From Gammaproteobacteria bacterium (lineage in GTDB: Bacteria > Pseudomonadota > Gammaproteobacteria > UBA6186 > Azoamicaceae): a stretch of DNA of 60,111 nucleotides. The notes under the pieces are model-generated. The model had not been told where the DNA came from and made no database searches. It worked only from the letters and a program-made list of their open reading frames with translations. Below, piece after piece: positions 18,796-28,360 of the stretch; positions within the stretch are counted from its first letter, which is position 1, and every line of letters starts with the position of its first letter. Both the position numbers and the translations under genes were made by a program. The stretch is taken from the NCBI GenBank assembly GCA_030431675.1, contig JAUIIV010000007.1:1-60111 (forward strand). Reading direction: 5' to 3'.

Positions 18796-19821
18796 ATGAT
18801 TAGGAATATTTGTTTAGTTTTATTACTTGCTATGTTGCAGCCAGCCAATGCGGTGGTGGTAAAGGACCTCTATACCTTCAAGACGAGGGTGGATAATAAT
18901 TACCCACAAGCGCGTAACGATATGTTGCCACGCGGCTTAGGAGAGGTATTGTTGAAGGTTGCTGGTAACAGAGCTATTTTGCAACATCGTGCAGTCTTAG
19001 AGGCACAACAACATCCTGAAAAATATGTTAAGGACTTTGCTTATAAAGAGACAGATACCAATTACAAGTTGGCAGTTAACTTTAATCAGCAAATGGTTGA
19101 TAGACTAATCGCGGAGACAGGGCGAGGCAATTTAAGTAAGAATCGTCCGCTAATTATGGCTTGGGTCGCGATACGTACGGATAACTTTGTAGATTTAGTC
19201 GGTGATCAAGCGCACGCAGAGTTAGCTGATATAATAGATACTACTGCGCAACAGCATGGTATCCCAATGGTATTGCCCTTATTGGATTTGACGGAGCGTT
19301 TGTTTATTGGTCCTATGGATGTGGTAACTTTTAATGAAGTGCCGCTGCAACAGGCTGCTGGGCGTTATAATGCTGATTTGGTTTTAGTCGGCAATATCAA
19401 ACAAGTTGATGATGAATGGATATGTGCCTGGCGCTTGTACACCAATGATCAGATTGTAGATTGGAGTAGCAGTGGCGAAGACTTAGAGCTAGAGATAGAT
19501 GGTATGCTTGGAGAGCTTAGCGATCAACTATTAACCCACTATGCAAATATTAACCGTCCTCGTGCCAGTAACGATAATACGGTTTTTGTGCGTATTAGTG
19601 GGGTTCTGGATGTATCTGAGTATGCAAGAATAATGGATTACTTAATGGGTTTGACGGCAATTAAAAATGTTGAGGTCAGTAACATTAATGAGCAGGATGC
19701 GGTATTTGCTGTTACCGCAGATGGTGGAAGAAGGGCTATTCGTAGTGCTATTAGCTTAGATAGAGTATTGGCAGAAGTTAGTAGTGCAGAAGACCATTTA
19801 GAATATAGGTTGAATTCTTGA
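18796..19821 (+). CDS. DUF2066 family exported protein
   Basis: This 341-residue protein has a signal peptide (MIRNICLVLLLAMLQPANA) followed by a DUF2066-like sequence: VKDLYTFKTRVDN near the start, the conserved LPRGLGEVLLKVAGNRAI segment, RPLIMAWVAI and the GPMDVVTFNEV region. The role of DUF2066 is unknown. In many gammaproteobacteria it sits directly before hda, as here, where the two genes overlap by 4 bases. It is divergent from the ABC transporter operon with 44 bases between the starts. Confidence 0.85.
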   Translation: MIRNICLVLLLAMLQPANAVVVKDLYTFKTRVDNNYPQARNDMLPRGLGEVLLKVAGNRAILQHRAVLEAQQHPEKYVKDFAYKETDTNYKLAVNFNQQMVDRLIAETGRGNLSKNRPLIMAWVAIRTDNFVDLVGDQAHAELADIIDTTAQQHGIPMVLPLLDLTERLFIGPMDVVTFNEVPLQQAAGRYNADLVLVGNIKQVDDEWICAWRLYTNDQIVDWSSSGEDLELEIDGMLGELSDQLLTHYANINRPRASNDNTVFVRISGVLDVSEYARIMDYLMGLTAIKNVEVSNINEQDAVFAVTADGGRRAIRSAISLDRVLAEVSSAEDHLEYRLNS

Positions 19822-20504
19822 TTGATGAGCAGTTAACCCTTGGGTTAGGGTTGCGCGATGACGCAACATTCGCTAGTTTCTATCCCGCTGGCAATATGCA
19901 AGTGTTTAATGCAATTTTGCATTTTGTACGTGGGTATGGAGAGCAGTATATCTATCTGTGGGGTCCAGTTGGCTCTGGACGTAGCCATTTGTTGCAAGCT
20001 TGTTGTCATGCGGCGCCAGAATGCCACGCCTCTGCAGTCTACCTACCCCTTGCAGATGCCCATTTAGATCTGTTTGCTGGCTTAGAAAATGTATCGCTAA
20101 TTTGCGTTGATGATGTAGAAAATATTTCTGGCAAGGATGAATTTGAGGAACAATTGTTCCACCTATTTAATCGCGTGCGGGCAAATAATAAACGTTTAAT
20201 TATTACTGGTAATGTTCCACCAAGTAACTTAGAAATAAAGATGCCGGATTTGCGTTCACGTCTTGCTTGGGGAGTAGTTTATCAGTTACAAGCTTTAGAA
20301 GACGAGCAAAAGTTAAAGGCTCTCCAACAGCGTGCACAGAGCCGTGGCTTAGAGTTGGAGCCTAGCGTTGGTAAGTTTTTATTGCGTCGATGTCCACGCA
20401 ACATGCAGCAGTTATTTAATACCCTTGAAGATTTGGACCACGCATCTTTAGTGCAAAAGCGACGACTTACAATACCTTTTGTAAAAGAAGTATTAGGTGT
20501 CTAA
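19818..20504 (+). CDS. hda: Hda, regulatory inactivator of DnaA
   Basis: This 228-residue protein is collinear with E. coli Hda. The N-terminal QLTLGL is the sliding-clamp-binding motif. Walker A is GPVGSGRSH, with Arg in place of the usual Lys as in E. coli (GAGRSH). Walker B is LICVDDVENI, and LRSRLAWG and the LTIPFVKEVLGV ending are family signatures. With the DNA-loaded clamp, Hda stimulates ATP hydrolysis by DnaA and so limits re-initiation. The start overlaps the DUF2066 gene by ATGA-type coupling; the first codon appears to be TTG. Confidence 0.93.
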   Translation: MIDEQLTLGLGLRDDATFASFYPAGNMQVFNAILHFVRGYGEQYIYLWGPVGSGRSHLLQACCHAAPECHASAVYLPLADAHLDLFAGLENVSLICVDDVENISGKDEFEEQLFHLFNRVRANNKRLIITGNVPPSNLEIKMPDLRSRLAWGVVYQLQALEDEQKLKALQQRAQSRGLELEPSVGKFLLRRCPRNMQQLFNTLEDLDHASLVQKRRLTIPFVKEVLGV

Positions 20505-20593
20505 AGCTACTATACATTCCTCTATTTGAGCTATAGTATCCAAAAGTAAATTCTGCCATAATAAATCTCGGATATGAGAGGGACCAGCGTATT

Positions 20594-21529
20594 ATGCATT
20601 TAGTTATATTACTTTACGTGTTGTTTGCTAGCTTGTTTACCTTGCAAAAGGACACATTGAGCTATTGTGAGCCATTTTTCTTGGTTGGGTCACGCATGCT
20701 ATTTGCTGGAGTTTTATTATTAGCCTTTCTTGCAGTTAAGCATCGAGATGTATTTAGCAAAATTAAATTACAGCACTTGGGCGGTATCGCATTATTAGCT
20801 TTAAGTAATATTTATTTAACCAATATTTTTGAAATATGGGCTATCAAGCACATGGTCTCGTCCAAAGCATGTTTGATTTATAGCCTGTCACCTTTTGTAT
20901 CTTCATTAGTTGCTTTTGTAGTATTAAAAGAAACACTCTCCTCTAAGAAGACTTTAGGCATGCTAGTTGGGTTTTTGGGGTTATTTCCGATTCTATTTGC
21001 ACAGTCTGCACAAGAATTATCTGCTGGCAAGTTTATGATTTTTACTTTAGCAGAGCTGTCGATTGTAGGAGCCGTATTTTGTAGTGTATATGGATGGATA
21101 ATGCTTAAGAAAGTGATGCGTGATTACGATTATTCACCTCTGATGGCTAATGGACTTAGTATGTTGCTGGGTGGATGTTTTGCCATAGTGCATTCGTATG
21201 CGGTAGGAGAAAATTGGGCTCCTGTTCCAGTATTGCAAATGCGGCCATATCTTATGAATACTATAGTTATGACCGTTATATCTAATATCATTTGTTACAA
21301 CTTGTATGGGCATCTACTTAAGAAGTTTACCGCGACTTTCATGTCTTTTGCGGGACTGGTAACGCCTATTTTTGCATCCTTGTTTGGATATTTATTGCTA
21401 AATGAGGTGATTACCTGGCATTTCTTTGTATCGATAGGCTTGTTTACGGTAGGTTTAGTAATCTTTTATAGAGAAGAAATAGCTAATGATCGCGTCTTCC
21501 AGATGAAGACAGCAACGGAACCAGCCTGA
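20594..21529 (+). CDS. EamA/DMT-family transporter
   Basis: This 311-residue membrane protein has about ten hydrophobic helices in two halves. The first half ends with SPFVSSLVAFVVLKETLSSKK and the second with AGLVTPIFASLFGYLLLNEVITW, the repeated pattern of EamA domains in drug/metabolite transporters. The substrate is unknown. The next gene begins one base after its stop, so it is probably co-transcribed with the MFS carrier. AGAGGGA lies ahead of the start. Confidence 0.88.
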   Translation: MHLVILLYVLFASLFTLQKDTLSYCEPFFLVGSRMLFAGVLLLAFLAVKHRDVFSKIKLQHLGGIALLALSNIYLTNIFEIWAIKHMVSSKACLIYSLSPFVSSLVAFVVLKETLSSKKTLGMLVGFLGLFPILFAQSAQELSAGKFMIFTLAELSIVGAVFCSVYGWIMLKKVMRDYDYSPLMANGLSMLLGGCFAIVHSYAVGENWAPVPVLQMRPYLMNTIVMTVISNIICYNLYGHLLKKFTATFMSFAGLVTPIFASLFGYLLLNEVITWHFFVSIGLFTVGLVIFYREEIANDRVFQMKTATEPA

Positions 21530-21530
21530 T

Positions 21531-22817
21531 ATGCGCGCGGTACTCTTATGGACAATTGTATCGCTATTGATGATTTACCACTTCTTTCTGATGTTATCGG
21601 TAGGGGTTATTTCTGGTCCTCTGCGTACTACTTTTGAACTAACTGCATTAGAGCTAAGTTTCTTAGCCAGTTCTTATTTGTACATTTACATATTATTACA
21701 GACTCCCGCCGGAATTATGCTTGATTCTTATGGGGCAAAAAAACTTTTGACTGGCGGGGCTGTGGTATCAGCTCTTGGCTGTTGGATGTTTGCACATTCA
21801 CAGGATTTGGCTAGTGGAATGTTGGGCCGCAGCCTTATGGGGGGTGGATGCTCGTTTGTCTTTGTAGCATCGGTACAGTTAGCTAATCGTTGGTTTCCAG
21901 AGCGGTATTTTGGCATGATGGTTGGTTTTGCTGAGACAGCAGGCATGGTTGGTGCAATTGTGAGCAATATGCTGCTGGCAATGTTTTTGGAGCAACTTGG
22001 TTGGCGAGACTGTTTTAGTTTTGCGGCTGTATTTTCGGTTATATTGGCTTTGCTATGTTGGCTAATAATTAGCGATTATCCAAAATCTGTTATCCCGCGT
22101 GCAAAACAAAAGCTTACTTGGACACGTATAAAACTTAACTTCCAGTATATTGCCACTGAGCCCCAAGTTTGGCTAAACAGTATTTATGTATGCTTTATGT
22201 ATGTGGCGGTCACGGTCTTTGCTGGCCTATGGGCCAATCCTTTTTTGCGCCGAGTGTACGATTTGTCTTTGGGAGAGGCAACATTTGCTAGTTGTTTGGT
22301 GCTAGCTGGATTGGGAATAGGGTCACCTATTGTAGGTGTAATTTTTGATACTACTGCAAAGCGTTGCATTTTAATGAAATACTCACCGATTGTAATGTTA
22401 TCATTAATGGTTATTATTCTGTATGTTTATATACCTTGGTATAGTCTAATATGTGTGTTGATGTTTTTATTAGGCGTGTCTGGCAGCAGTCTAATCCAAG
22501 CATTTGCTATTGTTTCAGAAATAGCACCTGATGGGGTAAAGAGTACCAGTGTTGGTTTTTCTAATACCATTGCATTGATAACTGGAGCAGTTGGCTCCCC
22601 TGTAATTGGTTGGGTGCTAAACATCCTATCTGATGATGCTCGTCCAGACGGTTTAGAATTTTATTCGGTAGCCAACTATAGAATTGCACTTTCCGTATTA
22701 CCTGCATTTATGATAATCTCGTTTTTTATAGGCAAAATGATTGCGGCGGATTTACTACTTACTGAGCATACACCAGTAGAAGAGTATGTTGAAGATGATG
22801 AAGAGGTGGCTGAGTAG
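21531..22817 (+). CDS. MFS transporter
   Basis: This 428-residue, 12-helix protein has motif A-like LDSYGAKKLLT after helix 2 and the helix-1 and helix-4 style (LQTPAGIMLDSYG, MGGGCSFVFVASVQLANRWFPERYFGMMVG) seen also in the carrier at 1296. The two are therefore paralogues of one host-associated MFS subgroup rather than different families. It lies one base after the EamA gene. The C-terminal tail is acidic (EEYVEDDEEVAE). The substrate cannot be told from sequence. Confidence 0.87.
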   Translation: MRAVLLWTIVSLLMIYHFFLMLSVGVISGPLRTTFELTALELSFLASSYLYIYILLQTPAGIMLDSYGAKKLLTGGAVVSALGCWMFAHSQDLASGMLGRSLMGGGCSFVFVASVQLANRWFPERYFGMMVGFAETAGMVGAIVSNMLLAMFLEQLGWRDCFSFAAVFSVILALLCWLIISDYPKSVIPRAKQKLTWTRIKLNFQYIATEPQVWLNSIYVCFMYVAVTVFAGLWANPFLRRVYDLSLGEATFASCLVLAGLGIGSPIVGVIFDTTAKRCILMKYSPIVMLSLMVIILYVYIPWYSLICVLMFLLGVSGSSLIQAFAIVSEIAPDGVKSTSVGFSNTIALITGAVGSPVIGWVLNILSDDARPDGLEFYSVANYRIALSVLPAFMIISFFIGKMIAADLLLTEHTPVEEYVEDDEEVAE

Positions 22818-22859
22818 TAAGTGTAAGTATATTTTAAGTAACGAAAAGGGAAGTTATAT

Positions 22860-25352
22860 ATGACTACAGTCATGGTTAGGGATGTAGCACAAGTTCTTAA
22901 ATTAATTAAACACAATAGCACATTTGAATCAACATATAGACATGGCATTAGAACAGAATATGAAACTGTTGACTCTGCCATGCAAAATCCAGAAAACACA
23001 CAATTGAGTTTGTTGACAGTCATCCTATGCTTTGCATTTATGCAAGATCATAAACATTCTTATTATGATAGTTTTAAAGAAAAACTACATGCAGAGCTAT
23101 TGCGCGAAATAGATGTGGTCGATGAATGTAAAACAACAGTTTTTGAAGCTATGCTTGACGAATTAAAGGCAAAATACCAAGATGATGACTTTGCCAAATA
23201 TTTTAATGCGCTATATTTATTACGTGGGAATATATCTTTAATAGATACCACTGATAAACTTCTTTACAATATACTAACTGATAGGATAGAAGCAGCACTA
23301 AAATATTTCTTAAATCACTCCACAATAAATGATTTGCTCTGCACTGATCTTGGTGGCAATTTAGGTACTGCATTGCAAGAGCATTCGCGAAAAATGCAAG
23401 CCGATTCCTGGGAGTTTGTGGAAGTATACGGTGATAAACATATGACATTTTCAGATGTTATTGCTATTAGAGTTCTCCTAAGTTTTGCAAAAGCTTATAG
23501 CCGCCCTCGGCAAGTAGAAAGTAGTGTTAATAATGAGCTTGTACAGGCAAAGTTTAGTGAATTTGATGATTTAGTTAAAAAGCATCCAGAGCAAGTAGAA
23601 GCAGCAATAAAGAGTGGTGTTCTATCTTATCCTTTTATTATAGATTATTTTGCTGGAGAACGCGCCAATTGGTTATTTGAGCATGATGATTCTTTTAGCT
23701 TATTTACATTTGCTATGCATGCTCCTGGGATTGCTTTTGAAGAGTATGATTCTTCTGAGCAAGCAGCAATGGAAAGCATAATAGATTTTTTTAATGATTG
23801 GTCGAAAAAAATTGATGTTGATTTGTTATCTATAGAAGACAGGACCTATTTGCGAGCTTCTATGAATGGGTTGCTAATTGGTTTATTAGAAGATGCAACA
23901 TATGCACAAGAACCTAAATATAATACAAAGGATTTTTATGCTAAGAGGTTAGACTCTTATCTGCGTTTTATGGATTCGAATCTTTTCGACCCTTCCTATA
24001 CAGATGAAAAAGGACAAAGTCTATTGCATGCTTTATTGTCTTTTATGCGCTATACAAAAGACGGCACAGAAGCTATTGATTTTGCGTTACATGTCTTAAA
24101 TGCCCTATATGCAAAAGGCATCGACATAAGTTTGGCAGCACCTATTAAAGAAGAAGGTGATGTCTCTTGTACATTATTTCCTATAGTCATGCGCTCAGAA
24201 TTTTTTGGTGATAAGTTTGCGTATATGTATGATGTTCTAGGTACACAAGTTGATTTGAGCCAGCAACAAGCGGTTGCAATATTGCAAGATGTATTACCGG
24301 ATACTTTATTACAGCCTAATTTTACTAGTATGGATGCACTAATGAGTGGTACAGTTGTTCCACTAGTTTATAATGGATTTGATACTAGTAAGGTCGATAA
24401 AAGCAACTTGCTCAATTTCATCGATATATTGGTAGGTTTTATACGTCGTGGCGAAAACGCAAATCAGTGCTTAATCAATTTTTTTGCAAACCCACAATTA
24501 TGGCAAGATGTAGAATCTAGCTCACAGACATTGTTGCTCCTGCGACGATACCAATTGCCATTGGATGTGGTATTACAACAGTTGAAAGCATTGAGTGATA
24601 GTTCACATATGCGAGCTATTTGTTTCTTGATTTGGAGTAAGGCTACATCGTTTGTAGAGCCTGCTTACAATATTTTCCATTATATTGCTGCAAAGCCAGA
24701 TATTTGCGCGCAACTTGATGAAGAAGATTTATTACGTGAATTGCCAGATCAAAGAGATAGTTTTGATGATGATTTCTTTGACCCCTATCTTGGGTATACT
24801 TCTGTTGCAGTAGCGAGTATGCAGGGCACTATTGCGAATGAGACAGATGATTTCAATTTCTATGCCAATGATAAGCAAGTGTTACGCGCTATGTATCGAC
24901 ATGCACAAGAGGAATGTGCTTTTTCTAGTGCGGCAGTAAGAGGCAACAGTGCTTTTTTCTTATTGTTTCTATCTGTGTTTGAGGGCCTCTTATTACATAA
25001 AAATGTACCAGGATTTGGTATTATAAATTGGGATCCTGAGATTGCAACACTTGATAAAGAGGTTAAAGAACGTATTAAAGATTTATTAGTTGGTATGTGT
25101 CAACGCGGATTTGATATTAATCAAGTGATGATGTATTTGGAACATAAAACAAGTGGTGGCAATAAACTATTTTCTTGGGGGTTTGATAATAGATTATTAC
25201 AAGCACTCGACGGCGTAAGAGAACCGCAAGTTCCTATATTGCATGCTTCGGGTAGAATGAATGCTCGTGAACCTAAAGTCGGAGAGCACGTCCCGCTTCT
25301 AGGGGGGGATGAGGAAGAATATACACCAGCTCACCCGTTTTTGGGAATGTAA
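22860..25352 (+). CDS. Large unknown protein, possibly with degenerate helical repeats
   Basis: I do not recognise this 830-residue protein. It has no signal peptide or membrane segments and is probably all-helical. One stretch near residues 380-425 (DEKGQSLLHALLSF, then ALHVLNALYAKGIDISLAAP) looks like diverged ankyrin-type repeats, and NQVMMYLEHKTSGGNKLFSW near 755 is similar. The C-terminal 45 residues are flexible and carry a GGDEEEYTPAHPFLGM end. A good AAGGGAAG ribosome site precedes the ATG. Size, repeats and lack of relatives would fit a secreted effector, but that is inference. Base composition looks like its neighbours. Confidence 0.7.
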   Translation: MTTVMVRDVAQVLKLIKHNSTFESTYRHGIRTEYETVDSAMQNPENTQLSLLTVILCFAFMQDHKHSYYDSFKEKLHAELLREIDVVDECKTTVFEAMLDELKAKYQDDDFAKYFNALYLLRGNISLIDTTDKLLYNILTDRIEAALKYFLNHSTINDLLCTDLGGNLGTALQEHSRKMQADSWEFVEVYGDKHMTFSDVIAIRVLLSFAKAYSRPRQVESSVNNELVQAKFSEFDDLVKKHPEQVEAAIKSGVLSYPFIIDYFAGERANWLFEHDDSFSLFTFAMHAPGIAFEEYDSSEQAAMESIIDFFNDWSKKIDVDLLSIEDRTYLRASMNGLLIGLLEDATYAQEPKYNTKDFYAKRLDSYLRFMDSNLFDPSYTDEKGQSLLHALLSFMRYTKDGTEAIDFALHVLNALYAKGIDISLAAPIKEEGDVSCTLFPIVMRSEFFGDKFAYMYDVLGTQVDLSQQQAVAILQDVLPDTLLQPNFTSMDALMSGTVVPLVYNGFDTSKVDKSNLLNFIDILVGFIRRGENANQCLINFFANPQLWQDVESSSQTLLLLRRYQLPLDVVLQQLKALSDSSHMRAICFLIWSKATSFVEPAYNIFHYIAAKPDICAQLDEEDLLRELPDQRDSFDDDFFDPYLGYTSVAVASMQGTIANETDDFNFYANDKQVLRAMYRHAQEECAFSSAAVRGNSAFFLLFLSVFEGLLLHKNVPGFGIINWDPEIATLDKEVKERIKDLLVGMCQRGFDINQVMMYLEHKTSGGNKLFSWGFDNRLLQALDGVREPQVPILHASGRMNAREPKVGEHVPLLGGDEEEYTPAHPFLGM

Positions 25353-25360
25353 GCTTAATG

Positions 25361-26146
25361 CTAAGTACCGCTTGGGAATACTGTAAATAAAATAATAACT
25401 CCAAGTACCAAGCGGTAAATTACAAACGGCATAACCCCGTAGCGTTGTATTAGACGCAAAAATATATCTATGCAGAAATAGCCTGTAACAGCAGATATAA
25501 CAAAACCTATACTTAAATTTGCCCAGTTTACTTGATGTGCATGGCAAGATAGCTTGTAACCCTCCAAACCTGCAGCAAGAAAAATTACTGGTATTGATAA
25601 TAAAAAAGAAAACCTTGCCGCAGCAGTTCGGGTAAGACCGGTAAATAACCCTGCACTTAAGGTGATGCCTGAGCGTGAGGTACCGGGAATTAGAGCTAAT
25701 GCTTGGGCACAGCCTATTAATGCTACATCGCGCCAAGTTATAGAATGTTCATTACGTTTTTGTTTTGCAGTAAAAGCGGCAATACCTAAGATTAAGCCAA
25801 AAACAATAGTGCTCATTGCTATCACCCAGCTAGCACGTAAATTATTTGCGATAAAGTCATGCCCGAGTAATCCAACTAGTCCTACAGGTATAGTTCCAAA
25901 TACTATAGCCCAACCTAGCTTATGATCTTTATATATGATCTCTTTGATTTGTTGACGAAAATAGATTAATACTGCGCATAGGGTGCCAAAATGAATTGCC
26001 ACATCAAAGGCTAAGCCTTGATCACTCCAACCGAGTAGCTTTGGAAATAAGATCAGATGTGCTGAGCTAGATACAGGTAAAAATTCAGTTAGTCCCTGTA
26101 CTATAGCTAAGATAATAGCTTGTGTTAATTCTTGTAGGTTAATCAT
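25361..26146 (-). CDS. uppP: Undecaprenyl-diphosphatase UppP (BacA)
   Basis: This 261-residue inner-membrane enzyme dephosphorylates undecaprenyl diphosphate to recycle the lipid carrier for peptidoglycan and other envelope glycans. Both signature regions are present: QGLTEFLPVSSSAHLIL near residue 18, with the catalytic Glu residues, and PGTSRSGITLSAGLFTGLTR near residue 158, with the essential Arg and Ser residues. Length is normal. Its ATG overlaps the TGA of the acylphosphatase gene, so the two form a small operon. Confidence 0.95.
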   Translation of the reverse strand: MINLQELTQAIILAIVQGLTEFLPVSSSAHLILFPKLLGWSDQGLAFDVAIHFGTLCAVLIYFRQQIKEIIYKDHKLGWAIVFGTIPVGLVGLLGHDFIANNLRASWVIAMSTIVFGLILGIAAFTAKQKRNEHSITWRDVALIGCAQALALIPGTSRSGITLSAGLFTGLTRTAAARFSFLLSIPVIFLAAGLEGYKLSCHAHQVNWANLSIGFVISAVTGYFCIDIFLRLIQRYGVMPFVIYRLVLGVIILFTVFPSGT

Positions 26147-26415
26147 GTAATTTTAAACTCATTGTATTCTTGGAACTCTAACTCGCTTGTAGCAACATTA
26201 TCTACTTTAGCTCGAGGTGGTCCCTCTGGTAGCCAATTTAATAACTTTTGTACATCGTCTTGTTCGCCACAAACAATTAATTCTACTCTGCCATCATCTA
26301 AGTTTTTAACCCAACCAGTTAAATTAAGTTTTTTTGCTTGTTGTTTAGTATTTTGGCGGTAAAATACTCCTTGTACCTTGCCAGATACATAGCAGTGTCG
26401 GCAAATTTTAGTCAC
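26143..26415 (-). CDS. acyP: Acylphosphatase
   Basis: This 90-residue small enzyme hydrolyses acyl phosphates. The active-site loop VSGKVQGVFYR supplies the catalytic Arg, and GWVKNLDDGRVE supplies the catalytic Asn, both in the expected positions (about 10-20 and 35-46). Length is typical for the family. It overlaps uppP by 4 bases. Its start faces the wrbA-like gene 21 bases away, so both promoters are compressed into a very short region or overlap coding sequence. Confidence 0.95.
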   Translation of the reverse strand: MTKICRHCYVSGKVQGVFYRQNTKQQAKKLNLTGWVKNLDDGRVELIVCGEQDDVQKLLNWLPEGPPRAKVDNVATSELEFQEYNEFKIT

Positions 26416-26436
26416 AGCATTCCTCCGGAGGGTTTA

Positions 26437-27090
26437 ATGTCGCCATATGTTCTTATTGTATATTACAGCCGCAATGGCTCTGTTGCAAAGTTGGCCAATC
26501 TAATTGGTCGTGGTGTAGAGTCAGTGTCTGGTATAGAAGCGCGTATTAGGACTTTGCCTCCGGTTAGTTTTGTTAAAGAGGAAGGGCCAGATGAAGAAAT
26601 TATTATCCCTAGAGTAAATACACAAGATAATCGTGGAGAGCGTCCACCAAAACCAGATCCAGATAGGCCTCCATTTGCAACCTATAAAGACTTGGAGGGA
26701 TGTTCAGCACTAGCTTTAGGCAGTCCGACACGTTTTGGTAATATGGCAGCACCAGTAAAATACTATGTTGATGGTGCATTAGAGTTATGGATGAATGGCG
26801 GGTTGATTGGTAAGCCAGCGAGTGTGTTTACTGCTACTGCCAGCATGCATGGTGGGCAGGAAAGTAGCTTACTTAGTATGATGAATCCATTGTTGCATTT
26901 GGGGATGTTGATAGTTGGATTACCCTATAGTGAGCCGGCACTAACTACAACAACTACTGGGGGTACACCATATGGTCCATCACATGTATCAGGTCCTAAG
27001 CATGAGAATCAAATAAGTGGTGATGAGCAGCAATTAGCTATGGCAGCGGGTAAAAGATTAGCGACTTTGGCGTTGCAGTTGGAGAAGTAG
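26437..27090 (+). CDS. wrbA: WrbA-like NAD(P)H:quinone oxidoreductase
   Basis: This 217-residue flavodoxin-fold protein begins LIVYYSRNGSVAKLANLIGRGVE, the FMN phosphate loop. It continues with ALGSPTRFGNMAAPVKYYVD and FTATASMHGGQESSLLSM, which are WrbA/flavodoxin signatures, and GGTPYGPSHVSG. Such enzymes reduce quinones by two electrons with NAD(P)H and protect against oxidative stress. A longer frame opens upstream, but the ATG at 26437 is preceded by GGAGG at a perfect distance. A charged insert at about residues 45-75 (DEEIIIPRV, RPPKPDPDRP) is unlike E. coli WrbA. Confidence 0.87.
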   Translation: MSPYVLIVYYSRNGSVAKLANLIGRGVESVSGIEARIRTLPPVSFVKEEGPDEEIIIPRVNTQDNRGERPPKPDPDRPPFATYKDLEGCSALALGSPTRFGNMAAPVKYYVDGALELWMNGGLIGKPASVFTATASMHGGQESSLLSMMNPLLHLGMLIVGLPYSEPALTTTTTGGTPYGPSHVSGPKHENQISGDEQQLAMAAGKRLATLALQLEK

Positions 27091-27239
27091 TATTAATCGG
27101 AAAGGGCGGTCGCACAATTTAATTAATTTCGTACTGAATTATAGGCAGGAATGAACCTGGATAGTTATTAGTAAATAGTGTTCTAGCGATGATTTACCTT
27201 ATCTGATATCATGCTGTAACTATTTTCGGAGGATTAATA

Positions 27240-27611
27240 ATGATAACTAAAGAATATGCTTTGGAACTTTTGAAGAAAGAATATACTTTTGACGAAGCTA
27301 AAAAACTTTATAGAGTGTCTAATGCTGCTACAGTTGCTTATAGCCACATGGAGCCAAAAGCAGAGATTTTAGAACTATGCTTTAATTTGGTTTATTTTGA
27401 TAATCCAGGAAGTAATATTGATGCTGGACCTAGAGCGTTGATGTCTGTATTACAAGAAAAATTTCCTGAATATGGGCTGATAAGTTTGACTGAGCAACAG
27501 TTAAGTGAAGTTGCAGACATTATGGTTGCATTTGAGAATGAAGATAATGGTTATGAAATAAGAAAACCTAAAGAAGCTTCCAGTAGACCAAGACTGGGAA
27601 TGTCGGGATAG
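27240..27611 (+). CDS. Small unknown protein
   Basis: I do not recognise this 123-residue soluble, mostly helical protein. It has a strong GGAGG ribosome site 8 bases ahead of the ATG and a normal codon pattern, so it is probably real. It begins MITKEYALELLKKEYTFDEA and ends with a charged Arg/Pro tail (RKPKEASSRPRLGMSG). No signal peptide, cysteine cluster or catalytic motif is seen. It stands between wrbA and the convergent suf operon, with no clear functional link to either. Confidence 0.6.
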   Translation: MITKEYALELLKKEYTFDEAKKLYRVSNAATVAYSHMEPKAEILELCFNLVYFDNPGSNIDAGPRALMSVLQEKFPEYGLISLTEQQLSEVADIMVAFENEDNGYEIRKPKEASSRPRLGMSG

Positions 27612-27623
27612 TATTATATTTGC

Positions 27624-27947
27624 TCACTTGCCCTTTACTTGTACTTTACCTTCATGCACTCTGGTAATGAAGGTACGCAGGTTATCACATGCTGGTGGGG
27701 AAAGTACCTCACCAGTAATAATGCTGAACATAGCTCCGTGATAAGGGCAGGTGATAGTACTATCTTCTACCATGCCATCAGCTAGTGGCAAATGCTGATG
27801 TGGGCAGTTATCTTCTATAGCGTAGTAGTTGCCTTCTAAATTAAAGACCGCAATTGGCATATCGTTAATTTCTACAATTTTACATTCTTGATCAGGGATC
27901 TCATCTATGTTTGCAACATCAGTCCAATTGTTTAGCATTAATTTCAT
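27624..27947 (-). CDS. Rieske [2Fe-2S] ferredoxin-like protein
   Basis: This 107-residue protein is a non-haem-type Rieske ferredoxin. The cluster ligands are CPHQH (residues about 49-53) and CPYHG (about 68-72), forming the C-x-H ... C-x-x-H pattern. It is the last gene of the suf operon and overlaps sufU by 4 bases. A Rieske protein at this place recurs in SUF operons, where it may donate electrons or receive the assembled cluster. It is not part of a known dioxygenase here. Confidence 0.9.
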   Translation of the reverse strand: MKLMLNNWTDVANIDEIPDQECKIVEINDMPIAVFNLEGNYYAIEDNCPHQHLPLADGMVEDSTITCPYHGAMFSIITGEVLSPPACDNLRTFITRVHEGKVQVKGK

Positions 27948-28360
27948 TCCTTACATGCATCCTGTAGGGTATGCCAGGCAAGGGTTGCACATTTTACGCG
28001 GCTAGGATATTTTTTTACCCCAGCAAGAGCGCTTAACTTGCCAAGCTCAACTTCAGATTGATTATCCTTGGTAAGTAAATCTTGAAATTGTTTAAATAAG
28101 GCACGTACTTCGGTAAGTGTTTTTCCTTTAACTAGATCAGTCATTATTGATGCAGATGCTGTGGAAATTGCGCATCCTTTACCAGTAAAGCTCACATCTG
28201 CAATTTTATCACCATCTAATTTTACATACACGTGGACTAAGTCACCACACAAAGGATTAAAGCCTTCAGCATCGTGGCTATGACTATCTAGCTCTGCAAA
28301 GTTACGTGGTTGGGTGCCGTGATCGACAATTAATTCTTGATATAAATTATCTAGATCCAT
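27944..28360 (-). CDS. sufU: SufU-type iron-sulfur scaffold or sulfur-transfer protein
   Basis: This 138-residue protein is of the IscU/NifU fold, SufU type. The three conserved Cys are in NPLCGD (about residue 38), GKGCAIS (about 63) and SRVKCATLAW (about 122), and the insert before the third Cys that separates SufU from IscU is present. SufU receives sulfur from SufS, with zinc needed in Bacillus. It overlaps sufS by 14 bases and replaces the SufE of enterobacterial SUF operons. Confidence 0.92.
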   Translation of the reverse strand: MDLDNLYQELIVDHGTQPRNFAELDSHSHDAEGFNPLCGDLVHVYVKLDGDKIADVSFTGKGCAISTASASIMTDLVKGKTLTEVRALFKQFQDLLTKDNQSEVELGKLSALAGVKKYPSRVKCATLAWHTLQDACKE

